Shown one piece after another: positions 35,013 through 43,290 of a stretch of 64,000 nt of DNA. The notes beneath the pieces are model-generated. The model was not told where the DNA came from. It made no database searches and saw nothing but the letters and a program-made list of their open reading frames with translations. Source of the DNA: an uncultured Eubacterium sp. (GTDB lineage: Bacteria > Bacillota > Clostridia > Lachnospirales > Lachnospiraceae). The position numbers were made by a program, and so were the translations under genes. Each line of letters begins with the position of its first letter. Position 1 is the first letter of the stretch. The stretch spans positions 36,600 to 100,599 of the forward strand of contig CAJUFM010000003.1 in the NCBI GenBank assembly GCA_910585745.1, written 5' to 3'.

Positions 35013-37665
35013 GTTCTCGGTGGTGATACCGGTTTATAACGTGTACGGATATCTTCGTGAGACACTGGATTCCGTCATACAGCAGGATATTGGATTTGAG
35101 GAAAACATTCAGGTCATTCTGGTAAATGACGGAAGTCCAGACCGGAGTGAGGAGATCTGTCTGGAGTATCAGAAGCGGTATCCGGATAATATTGTCTATC
35201 TAAAGCAGGAAAACCAGGGAGTCAGTGCGGCCAGGAACCATGCCATTTCCTACATCCGCGGAAAGTATGTGAATTTTCTGGATTCCGATGATAAGTGGAC
35301 GAAAAACAGTTTCCGGGCGGTGTATGGATTTTTTGAAAAGCGCCAGGATAAGATCGATCTGGTCTCCTGCCCCCAGAAATTTTTCGAGGCAAGGAATGAA
35401 TATCATTGGCTGCGGTTTAAATATGAAAATGGGAGCCGCATCATCGATGTGCTGGATAAGTACAATTATATCCAGATGCATGTCACCGCATCTTTTGTAA
35501 AGGCAGAGGTGCTGGAACATCATCGTTTCGATGAAGATCTGAAATATGCAGAAGATTCCAAGTTCGTGACCTCGGTCATACTGGAGAAACTCAAGTACGG
35601 AGTAGTGGCAGAGGCGCTTCATCTGTACCGCAAGCGGGTGAATGCCTCTTCGGCGATCCAGAATAAGGGGACTTCCAAGGAATGGTATCTGGATACCCCC
35701 AGACATTATTATCTGGAGATCATCCGGGAATCCATTGAAAAATATGGAAGTGTGCTGCTCTATATCCAGTATCTGATCCTCTATGATTTCCAGTGGAGGC
35801 TGCGGGATGATCTGACCAGGATCCTGACAGAAGAGGAGCAGGGCTGGTATAAGGACTGCCTGAAAGAAATGCTGTCTTATATGGATGATGACCTGATCTG
35901 CCACCTGGATAAGATGTACGCCGAATACAAGATCTATGCCCTCTCCCTGAAATACGGATATGACATCCGGAAAGAATTGAAATACCGTAAGGGGAGCCTG
36001 TATTTTAACAACATTAAGATCTACAGCCTGCAGGCGAAATCTCTCTTTACGGCAGATGTTCTGAAGATCCGGGATGGCGTGTTGCATCTGTCAGGACGGA
36101 TCTGGTGTCCCTTTGCGGAAGATCTGACCATCACCATAGAGAATGACCGGGGAGACTGCTATGAAGTACAGTCCCAGCCCGCCGGTTTCCGCAAAGCGGT
36201 GATCTTTGGAGAAGAGCTGGTCCGGGTGCGGGGGTATGAGGTCCGGCTTCCTTTAAAAGGGGTGAAGCAGTTTTGTGTATATGGCCAGTATAAAGATAAA
36301 TACCCCCAGAAGCTGTATGTCCGGGTGGGGAAGTTTTCCCATCTGAGCCAGGAGGTGCCAGAGCTCTACTATCATGAGGACGGTTATATGGTCAGTTATG
36401 ATGAGGAGAGAGAAAGACTCTGTGTCCGGAAAAAGCATGCGCTGCCCCATCTGGTAAAGGAGCTGAGGCTGCTTTTGCGCTGTGTGCGGAATAAAAGATA
36501 TGAGATCGCCGGATATCGGTGCCTGTATCATCTGATAAAGCCTTTCCTCCAGAAAGAGCGCTGGATCGTTATGGAGAGGATCAATGTGGCGGGGGACAAT
36601 GCGGAACACTTTTTTAAGTTTCTGCAGAAACAAGGTAACAGAGACATTAAATCCTATTTTACCATATCCGAAGACAGTGATGATTTTGAGAAAATGTGCC
36701 AAATTGGCAGGGTGCTTCCCTTCCGAAAGTTCCGGTATAAGTTAAATGTACTTTTAGCAAAAAATATAATTTCTTCCCAGGGTGAGGATAATATTTTTAA
36801 TCCCTGGGACAAAGACAGCGTCTATATCCGGGATCTATACAAGTATCATTTTGTATTTCTGCAGCATGGCATCATAAAAGATGATCTTTCGGAATGGCTG
36901 AACAAGTTCAACAAAAACCTGCAGATGTTTGTGACTTCAGCGAAACCAGAATATGAGTCCATCCTGCAGGGGGATTATTTTTATGATGAAAAGGTAGTGC
37001 GGCTGACCGGTCTGCCAAGATACGATAACTTAAAACAGGATATAACACCAAAGAAGTCTATTATTTTTATGCCAACCTGGCGTTTTTCCCTGGCCTGTCG
37101 TCTGAACAACGATACTGGAGAGAGGATTTATAATCCCCTCTTTAAACAGTCGGAGTTTTATCGTTTTTATGACCGGCTGATCCACGATGCGCGGCTGAAC
37201 CAGGTGCTGAAAGAGAAGGGATATACCGGGAAATTTTTCCTGCACACCCACCATAAAGTTCAGATCGGTGATTTTACCGACGGCGAGGCGGTGAAGGTGC
37301 TCCGGGAGGGCATTGATTATCAGAAGGAATTCCAGAACAACGCCCTGCTGATCACGGATTTTTCCAGCGTGGCTTTTGATTTTGCCTATCTGAAAAAACC
37401 GGTGATCTATACTCAGTTTGATATCGATACTTTTTTCCAGGGACAGGTATATTCCAAAGGCTATTTTGAGTACGAAAGGGATGGGCTGGGACCGGTGTGC
37501 TATGATTATGAGACCACTCTGCAGACGATTATTGACTATGTGGAAAATGACTGTCGGCTGGATCCGGTCTATGATGAGAGAGGGAACCGCTTTTACCGCT
37601 GGTTTGATGCGGAGAACTGCCAGCGGGTCTATGATGATATAAGGGGACTGGACCCAAAATCATAA
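34996..37665 (+). CDS. Bifunctional GT2 / CDP-glycerol glycerophosphotransferase-like polymerase
   Basis: An 889 aa two-domain protein. Residues 1-240 are a GT2 domain (FSVVIPVYNVYGYLRETLDS, VNFLDSDDKW). Residues about 250-520 form a linker with a helical part and beta-rich repeats. Residues 530-889 are a CDP-glycerol transferase domain with FLQHGIIKDDLSEW, IFMPTWRFS and LITDFSSVAFDFAYLKKPV. Such enzymes build poly(glycerol or ribitol phosphate) chains with sugar in the repeat. The start is GTG at 34996 with AAGGAG eight bases upstream. The linker region 296-375 is clearly similar to part of the next gene. Confidence 0.87.
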   Translation: MEYQYKFSVVIPVYNVYGYLRETLDSVIQQDIGFEENIQVILVNDGSPDRSEEICLEYQKRYPDNIVYLKQENQGVSAARNHAISYIRGKYVNFLDSDDKWTKNSFRAVYGFFEKRQDKIDLVSCPQKFFEARNEYHWLRFKYENGSRIIDVLDKYNYIQMHVTASFVKAEVLEHHRFDEDLKYAEDSKFVTSVILEKLKYGVVAEALHLYRKRVNASSAIQNKGTSKEWYLDTPRHYYLEIIRESIEKYGSVLLYIQYLILYDFQWRLRDDLTRILTEEEQGWYKDCLKEMLSYMDDDLICHLDKMYAEYKIYALSLKYGYDIRKELKYRKGSLYFNNIKIYSLQAKSLFTADVLKIRDGVLHLSGRIWCPFAEDLTITIENDRGDCYEVQSQPAGFRKAVIFGEELVRVRGYEVRLPLKGVKQFCVYGQYKDKYPQKLYVRVGKFSHLSQEVPELYYHEDGYMVSYDEERERLCVRKKHALPHLVKELRLLLRCVRNKRYEIAGYRCLYHLIKPFLQKERWIVMERINVAGDNAEHFFKFLQKQGNRDIKSYFTISEDSDDFEKMCQIGRVLPFRKFRYKLNVLLAKNIISSQGEDNIFNPWDKDSVYIRDLYKYHFVFLQHGIIKDDLSEWLNKFNKNLQMFVTSAKPEYESILQGDYFYDEKVVRLTGLPRYDNLKQDITPKKSIIFMPTWRFSLACRLNNDTGERIYNPLFKQSEFYRFYDRLIHDARLNQVLKEKGYTGKFFLHTHHKVQIGDFTDGEAVKVLREGIDYQKEFQNNALLITDFSSVAFDFAYLKKPVIYTQFDIDTFFQGQVYSKGYFEYERDGLGPVCYDYETTLQTIIDYVENDCRLDPVYDERGNRFYRWFDAENCQRVYDDIRGLDPKS

Positions 37666-37678
37666 GGAGGGAAAACGT

Positions 37679-38830
37679 ATGGAAGAGTTTGTTTGCCTTG
37701 CCCGCTATACTGAGGTATACCGCGGACCGGAGGGAAGCGGGACAGTGGATGCGCGGTGTGAAGGGAGGCTGTCCCGGGTGGAGAAGAGGACGGATCCGGC
37801 GGTCAATCTCCTTGTTTTCACCAAAGAGCCCTGTGAATGCCGGAACCACGTCGCAGATGTGAGGGAGCATTATAATTCTGCCACGGTAGATCCGGCGAGG
37901 ATCTATCTGCGTAAAAACCTGGCGGAGAAACTTTCCCCTCTGGATTTTCCCGGACTCTGCCGGCTGTTTGCGGAAGAGGGACGTTTTGCCCTGTGGGAGC
38001 TGGATCCTGGGCAGCCGGAGAAAAAAGCATATCCCTATAAGAAGCGGGATGAGGGAAGCTTTGGGACAGAGCCGGAAACCTATGTAGAGTTATCCGGTGA
38101 ACTGCGGGAAAAATATGGGGAGCTTCTTCCTTTTTTCCAGAATATGATCATCAAGGATATGCTCCCTCTGTTTTATGGGGAGGATGCCAGCCGCAAGCCC
38201 CTTTTGAGAAAAATTCTTGCAGATATCGATGATGATATCCTCTGCGGCACCGGCTGTATTTACGAAGATGTGCTGCTTAAGATTCTTTCCCTCAAGTATG
38301 GGGAGGATGTGGAAGAAAAGCTGGTGTACCGGAGCGGGAAGCTGAAATATCAGAATCTGACTGTGTTCCCCCTGAAAGAGATCCCCTTTGTGGTGTCGGA
38401 AATCAAACAGGTTAAAGGCAGATTTAATATATCTGGTCATGTGCTTTTGCCCCTGGAACACAGTGAGATCGAGTACTATTGCATGGACAACCGGAACCGC
38501 CGTTATAAGTTGACTTTGGAAGACGAGGAAGGGATTTGTTTTCTTGGCGAGATACTCCACAGAAGGAAGCGGTTCCTGGTGGAATTTCCTGCGGGGAAGA
38601 AACCAGCGGGGATACGGTTTATGTACTGTTACCGGGGGATGTATCAGGCGAGGGTGCGGATGGAGTTTACAGAGGCGTTGGGCATGGTGCCAGATACCAG
38701 GCATAATTTTCGGATGCAGGACGGATACCTCTGGAAGACGGAGAAGAGGATCCTGTTTGCAGCACCCCTGCAGTTAAGAACGCGGATAAAGCTGTTCTTT
38801 ACATTTCCATGGAAAAGCTTTACAATATAG
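37679..38830 (+). CDS. Orphan protein related to the linker of the preceding polymerase
   Basis: A 383 aa soluble protein without a recognised catalytic domain. Residues 182-270 match residues 296-380 of the preceding polymerase by eye: DIDDDILCG against YMDDDLICH, LSLKYGEDVEEKLVYRSGKL against LSLKYGYDIRKELKYRKGSL, and ISGHVLLP against LSGRIWCP. Neither the GT2 nor the CDP-glycerol domain is present. The N-terminal 90 residues are GC-rich and match nothing known. It may be a scaffold or regulator of the polymerase, or the remnant of a second copy after loss of both catalytic ends. A GGAGGG site supports translation. Confidence 0.6.
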   Translation: MEEFVCLARYTEVYRGPEGSGTVDARCEGRLSRVEKRTDPAVNLLVFTKEPCECRNHVADVREHYNSATVDPARIYLRKNLAEKLSPLDFPGLCRLFAEEGRFALWELDPGQPEKKAYPYKKRDEGSFGTEPETYVELSGELREKYGELLPFFQNMIIKDMLPLFYGEDASRKPLLRKILADIDDDILCGTGCIYEDVLLKILSLKYGEDVEEKLVYRSGKLKYQNLTVFPLKEIPFVVSEIKQVKGRFNISGHVLLPLEHSEIEYYCMDNRNRRYKLTLEDEEGICFLGEILHRRKRFLVEFPAGKKPAGIRFMYCYRGMYQARVRMEFTEALGMVPDTRHNFRMQDGYLWKTEKRILFAAPLQLRTRIKLFFTFPWKSFTI

Positions 38831-38863
38831 GTTGAAATAAATTTGAATCTTTTGGAGGAAACT

Positions 38864-39574
38864 ATGATATATGGAGTAGTACTTGCAGGCGGAGTGGGAA
38901 GCCGTATGGGGAATATGGGAAAACCAAAACAGTATCTTTTGATCGGGGAGAAACCAATCCTCATTCATACCCTGGAAAAATTTTATATGCAGAGTGAGTT
39001 TGAAAAGGTTCTTGTGCTCTGTCCGGTGGAATGGCTCAGCCACACAAAGAATCTGATCCGCAAATATATTCCCGATAAGGACCGGATTGTGGTGTTAGAA
39101 GGCGGTGAGACCCGCAATGAGACGATCATGAATGCCATTGATCATATCGAGCAGGAGGGGAATCTGGACCAGGATACGATCATCGTCACCCATGATTCGG
39201 TGCGCCCCTTTGTGACCCAGAGGATCCTGGAGGAAAATATCCGCTATGCCAAAGAGTACGGGGCATGTGATACCGCGGTGGCGGCGACGGATACCATCGT
39301 GTGCAGTGAGGACAATGTGGTGATCAGTGATATTCCGGAACGGCGGAAGATGTACCAGGGCCAGACGCCCCAGACCTTCCAGGCCATGAAGCTCAAAGAG
39401 CTGTACCAGGCGCTGACGCCGGCGGAAAAAGAGCTTCTCACCGATGCGGCAAAGATCTTTGTCATGAAAGGGGAGAAGGTGCATATCGTGGAGGGAGAGG
39501 TATTCAATATAAAGATCACCTATCCTTATGATCTGCGGGTGGCAGAAGCATTGTTGAAGGGGAACGAAGTGTGA
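38864..39574 (+). CDS. tarI: TarI/IspD-like cytidylyltransferase (CDP-ribitol synthesis)
   Basis: The start at 38864 follows TTTGGAGGAA at the right distance; a TTG at 38843 is too far upstream. The 236 aa protein has VVLAGGVGSRMGNMGKPKQY at its N-terminus and VTHDSVRPFVTQRI near 104-117, both typical of the IspD/TarI family. IspD acts in isoprenoid synthesis, but the adjacent TarJ-like dehydrogenase and glycerophosphotransferases point to ribitol 5-phosphate cytidylyltransferase. It makes CDP-ribitol from CTP and ribitol 5-phosphate. Confidence 0.85.
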   Translation: MIYGVVLAGGVGSRMGNMGKPKQYLLIGEKPILIHTLEKFYMQSEFEKVLVLCPVEWLSHTKNLIRKYIPDKDRIVVLEGGETRNETIMNAIDHIEQEGNLDQDTIIVTHDSVRPFVTQRILEENIRYAKEYGACDTAVAATDTIVCSEDNVVISDIPERRKMYQGQTPQTFQAMKLKELYQALTPAEKELLTDAAKIFVMKGEKVHIVEGEVFNIKITYPYDLRVAEALLKGNEV

Positions 39575-39640
39575 ATGTGCCTGTGGCGGCACGTTACTCT
39601 CTTCACACCGGAAGAGCGCAAAAGCAGTTTGGAGGAAAAT

Positions 39641-40693
39641 ATGTTAAATGCAGTGTACCGCCTCGTGGCGCCGAGACGTTTTGAGGTGGAATTTACAGAT
39701 ATAGACCTGTGCAGCGGGGCCGTGATCGTGCGTCCCACCCACCTGTCGATCTGCAATGCAGACCAGAGGTATTATCAGGGGAAACGGGCCAACGATATTC
39801 TGCGGAAAAAGCTGCCCATGGCGCTGATCCATGAGGGCATCGGAGAAGTGGTGTATGATCCGGAAGGCGAATTTGCGGCGGGAGAGCGGGTGGTCATGAT
39901 CCCCAATACCCCAAAGCAGACTGCAGAGGACGTGTCTGGGGTGACAGAGGGGGATGTGGTGGCAGAAAATTACCGGCTGGATTCCTGGTTCCGCGCCAGT
40001 GGTTTTGATGGTTTTATGCAGGATGCAGTGGATATCCGCCGGGACCGGCTGATCCGGCTTCCGAAGGGCATCGATCCCTGCGTGGCGGCCTTTACCGAGA
40101 TTGTGACGGTGAGTGTCCATGCTTTGAGCCGCTTTGATGAGATCGCCCATAAGAAACGGGATGCAGTGGGGGTCTGGGGAGACGGAAATCTCGGTTATAT
40201 TACTTCGTTGCTTTTCAAGGCGATGTTTCCTGAGACAAAATTGTATGTCTTCGGGCTGAACCGGGACAAGCTGTCGGATTTTACCTTTGCCGACGATACT
40301 TTTCTCGTAACACATATTCCAGCGGGACTGGAATTTGACCATGCCTTTGAGTGCGTGGGAGGAGAGGGATCCCCAAAAGCGATCAATCAGATTATCGACT
40401 ACATTCTTCCAGAGGGTACGATCTCGATCCTTGGGGTTTCCGAGAATGAGGCGGCGATCAATACACGGATGATGCTGGAGAAAGGACTTCGGATGTTTGG
40501 CAGCAGCCGCAGTGGGCGGGCGGATTTTGTCAGGACCATCGAATTATACCAGTCCAATCCGGAGATTCCTGCCTATCTGCGGAATCTGATCGGAGTCCGT
40601 ATGAGAGTGCGGACCATTGAGGACATGAAGAAGGCGTTTGAAGCTGATATTTATAAAGAATTTGGAAAAACGATTATGATCTGGGAGGCTTAG
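39641..40693 (+). CDS. tarJ: TarJ-like ribitol-5-phosphate dehydrogenase
   Basis: A 350 aa zinc-type dehydrogenase family protein. The start at 39641 is set by TTTGGAGG; a longer frame from 39575 lacks a site. The segment IRPTHLSICNADQRYYQGKR or its close equivalent near residue 25-45, the nucleotide-binding GVWGDGNLGYITSLLFKA and FECVGGEGSPKAIN fit TarJ, which reduces ribulose 5-phosphate to ribitol 5-phosphate with NADPH. The pair TarI-TarJ lies 66 bases apart and is followed by a polymerase two bases after the stop, so CDP-ribitol made here is probably used at once. Confidence 0.87.
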   Translation: MLNAVYRLVAPRRFEVEFTDIDLCSGAVIVRPTHLSICNADQRYYQGKRANDILRKKLPMALIHEGIGEVVYDPEGEFAAGERVVMIPNTPKQTAEDVSGVTEGDVVAENYRLDSWFRASGFDGFMQDAVDIRRDRLIRLPKGIDPCVAAFTEIVTVSVHALSRFDEIAHKKRDAVGVWGDGNLGYITSLLFKAMFPETKLYVFGLNRDKLSDFTFADDTFLVTHIPAGLEFDHAFECVGGEGSPKAINQIIDYILPEGTISILGVSENEAAINTRMMLEKGLRMFGSSRSGRADFVRTIELYQSNPEIPAYLRNLIGVRMRVRTIEDMKKAFEADIYKEFGKTIMIWEA

Positions 40694-40695
40694 TA

Positions 40696-42750
40696 ATGAG
40701 TGGTTTTCTATCAAATAAGACAAAACGGTTTCTGAAAAAAAGGCTGAAATTCTGGTTTTACTGCCTGACACATCCGATCCTGAATGAACATCTCATTGTG
40801 TTTGAGGCATTCAGCGGCAAGCGGTGCGGCGGCAATCTCCGGGCCATCTATGAGGAATTGATGGAGGATGAGCGATACCGGAATTTCCGCTTTGTCTGGA
40901 TCGTAAATGACGTGGAAGCCCATACCGATCTGAAAGTGAGACGGCATACGAGGGTGGTGCTGAAGGATTCCCGCTCTGCCTTTATTTTATATGCCAAGGC
41001 AAAGTACTGGTTCAATAATGTGGCGCTGCCTAATTACCTTATTCCGAGACCCCATCAGGTTTATGTGGAGACCTGGCATGGAACGCCTCTGAAAAGGCTG
41101 GGTAATGATATCCAGTATGAGGTGGATCCGAGACAGTCTCTGGCGGAGATGCACAAAAAATATTACATCAAGGGAAGAAAGATGGACTATTTGATCTCTC
41201 CCTCCCGCTTTTATACCGAGAAAATGATCTCATCCTTCCGGCTGGACAAATCACATAAAGAAAATATTATTTTAGAGACCGGTTATCCGAGAAATGATGC
41301 TCTGTTTAAATTTACTGAAGAGGATGTGGCACGTATCAAAGAGGAGATTGGTGTGCCAGAGGGAAAAAAAGTGGTATTGTATACACCGACCTGGCGGGAC
41401 AACCAGTTCAAAAAGGGAGAAGGGTTCCAGTACAATACAGAACTGGACTTTCACACTCTTATGGAGGAGCTGGGGGAGGAATATGTCCTTTTATTCCGCG
41501 CCCATCATCAGATCGGCTTTAAGAATGTGGCATCCGATGTACCAGGCGTGATCGATGTGACAGAGGTGGATGATGTCAATGACCTGTACATCATCAGTGA
41601 TCTGATGATCACAGATTATTCTTCTACCATGTTTGACTATGGCGATCTCCGGCGTCCAATGGTATTTTATATGTATGACCTGGATGAGTACCAGGGTGAG
41701 ATCCGGGATTTTTATTTTGATATCAATGAGCTTCCGGGTCCGATCGTTAAGACCCAGCCAGAGCTGGTGAAAGCAGTCAAAGACCAGTTTGAAAACTTCG
41801 TCTATGATGAAAAATACCGTGCTTTTACGGAGAAATTTAATTATCTCGACGATGCCCACGGGGCAAGAAGGGTCATCGAAGCGACTGTCAAGACAAAATT
41901 GGGTCCTGCCTTTCGTTTTTATAAATGGGTGATCCATACGAAAAATGTTATCCGTAAGGCCTTTCGTGACGGGTACATCGCCTTTTCTGGCATGCTCCGC
42001 TGTATGGGGCTCTGCCGCACAGAGAACAGTAAACTCCTGTATTCGTATAAAAACAAGCATAAGGGACAGAGGTGTTTCCTCGTGGGAAATGGTCCCAGCC
42101 TGCAGCTTTCCGACCTGGAGGGACTGCAGAAAAAAGGCGAGATCACCTTTGGCTGCAATCTGGTGACCAAGGTATTTGGCGAGACCAGCTGGCGTCCGGA
42201 TTATTATTTCCTTATTGACCGTATCTGCGCGAAATTCCAGAGTGAGGAGATCAATCATGCCATTGGGGAGATTCCTTTATTTACGAATATCACCACCTAT
42301 AATATTTTCCGTGAAAAGCCGAAAAATCCGGTGATTCTTTATAATATTGCCAAAGATAAGTATAAGGTGAAGCGTTCTCCGCTGGCATACTATATTCCGT
42401 CGGGATCTACGGTTATGTCGCTGATGATCGAAATGGCGGTGTATATGGGATTTTCTGAGATCTATCTGATCGGTTGTGACTGTACCTCTACCTTCAGCGG
42501 CAACACGCACTTTATCAAAGGATATACCGATGATAAGCTGAAGGCAAGAGATGCGAAAAAGATCATTGACAGGATGCGTCGGCTGGGAATCCAGAGTGAT
42601 GATTATGAGAAATATTTTCTGGACGGCTCACTGAATGCTTATACACTTTTGAAAGAACATGCCATCAAGCACGGTGTGACGATCTATAATGCCACCAGAG
42701 GTGGGGCATTGGAAGTGTTCGACCGGGTGGATCTGGATGATTTTATCTAA
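40696..42750 (+). CDS. TagB/TarF-like ribitol/glycerol phosphotransferase with C-terminal GT42/DUF115-like domain
   Basis: A 684 aa protein. Residues 1-400 are a CDP-glycerol/ribitol transferase domain with VETWHGTPLKRLG, YTPTWRDNQFK and ITDYSSTMFDYGDLRRPMVF. After a short linker, residues about 450-684 form a second domain with RCFLVGNGPSLQLSDL (GNGPSL at 464-469), TFGCN, MGFSEIYLIGCDCTSTFSG (Asp595) and a later His. This order resembles CMP-sialic acid transferases of family GT42 and the MptE/DUF115 family. A paralogue with the same layout lies at 45.8-47.9 kb, and the genes between them make a likely CMP-ulosonate. I infer that the second domain may use that donor. Confidence 0.85.
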   Translation: MSGFLSNKTKRFLKKRLKFWFYCLTHPILNEHLIVFEAFSGKRCGGNLRAIYEELMEDERYRNFRFVWIVNDVEAHTDLKVRRHTRVVLKDSRSAFILYAKAKYWFNNVALPNYLIPRPHQVYVETWHGTPLKRLGNDIQYEVDPRQSLAEMHKKYYIKGRKMDYLISPSRFYTEKMISSFRLDKSHKENIILETGYPRNDALFKFTEEDVARIKEEIGVPEGKKVVLYTPTWRDNQFKKGEGFQYNTELDFHTLMEELGEEYVLLFRAHHQIGFKNVASDVPGVIDVTEVDDVNDLYIISDLMITDYSSTMFDYGDLRRPMVFYMYDLDEYQGEIRDFYFDINELPGPIVKTQPELVKAVKDQFENFVYDEKYRAFTEKFNYLDDAHGARRVIEATVKTKLGPAFRFYKWVIHTKNVIRKAFRDGYIAFSGMLRCMGLCRTENSKLLYSYKNKHKGQRCFLVGNGPSLQLSDLEGLQKKGEITFGCNLVTKVFGETSWRPDYYFLIDRICAKFQSEEINHAIGEIPLFTNITTYNIFREKPKNPVILYNIAKDKYKVKRSPLAYYIPSGSTVMSLMIEMAVYMGFSEIYLIGCDCTSTFSGNTHFIKGYTDDKLKARDAKKIIDRMRRLGIQSDDYEKYFLDGSLNAYTLLKEHAIKHGVTIYNATRGGALEVFDRVDLDDFI

Positions 42751-42754
42751 AGCT

Positions 42755-43258
42755 TTACAGATCCAGAAATTCGCTGAAATCATATCGGTCTTTTAAGATC
42801 ATATCGACAGCTTCCCGCACCGGTGCCTGTCCGGCAGGTCTGGTCAGGAGGATGTCGATATAGGGTTTCAGGCTCTCGGCGCAGTCCGAGGGGGCAAAGG
42901 TGATGCCTGCGGTCTTTATGGCGCTGAGATCATTCATATCATCCCCAATATAGGCGGTCTGCTCCGGAGCCAGCCCATATTTATCCATGAGTTCCGTGAG
43001 CTTTGCAGCTTTGTTTTTTACTCCCTGATGGAACTCCGTCAGACCCAGCTCCTGACAGCGGTTGGCGACGATCTGGGAGTTTCTTCCTGTTATAATGGCA
43101 GGAATGATGCCGGCATCTTTCAGAAGCTTGATGCCGAGACCGTCTTTGACGTTAAAGGCTTTGAACAGTTCTCCGTCGTTGCCCATATAGATCTTTCCAT
43201 CGGTGAGAGTTCCGTCTACGTCCATGGCAAATAATTTGATTTCTTTCAGGTCTTTCAT
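42755..43258 (-). CDS. KdsC-like HAD phosphatase
   Basis: A 167 aa HAD phosphatase of the KdsC type. It has LFAMDVDGTLTDGKIYMGND, FNVKDGLGIKLLKDAGI, IITGRNSQIV and IGDDMNDLSAI; the C-terminal tail with a PVREAVDMIL helix is the family tail that closes the active site of the tetramer. KdsC removes phosphate from Kdo 8-phosphate; relatives act on KDN-9-P or Neu5Ac-9-P. It is the last gene of a minus-strand operon with the aldolase and KdsB genes and is convergent with the polymerase at 40.7 kb, with four bases between stop codons. Confidence 0.88.
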   Translation of the reverse strand: MKDLKEIKLFAMDVDGTLTDGKIYMGNDGELFKAFNVKDGLGIKLLKDAGIIPAIITGRNSQIVANRCQELGLTEFHQGVKNKAAKLTELMDKYGLAPEQTAYIGDDMNDLSAIKTAGITFAPSDCAESLKPYIDILLTRPAGQAPVREAVDMILKDRYDFSEFLDL

Positions 43259-43290
43259 ACTTTCCTCCGTTCGTGCACGCCCTTTGCGCG

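Noticed and set aside
38864..39574. IspD of the MEP isoprenoid pathway
   Set aside because: The adjacent TarJ-like dehydrogenase and glycerophosphotransferases fit CDP-ribitol synthesis better; sequence alone does not fully separate the two.
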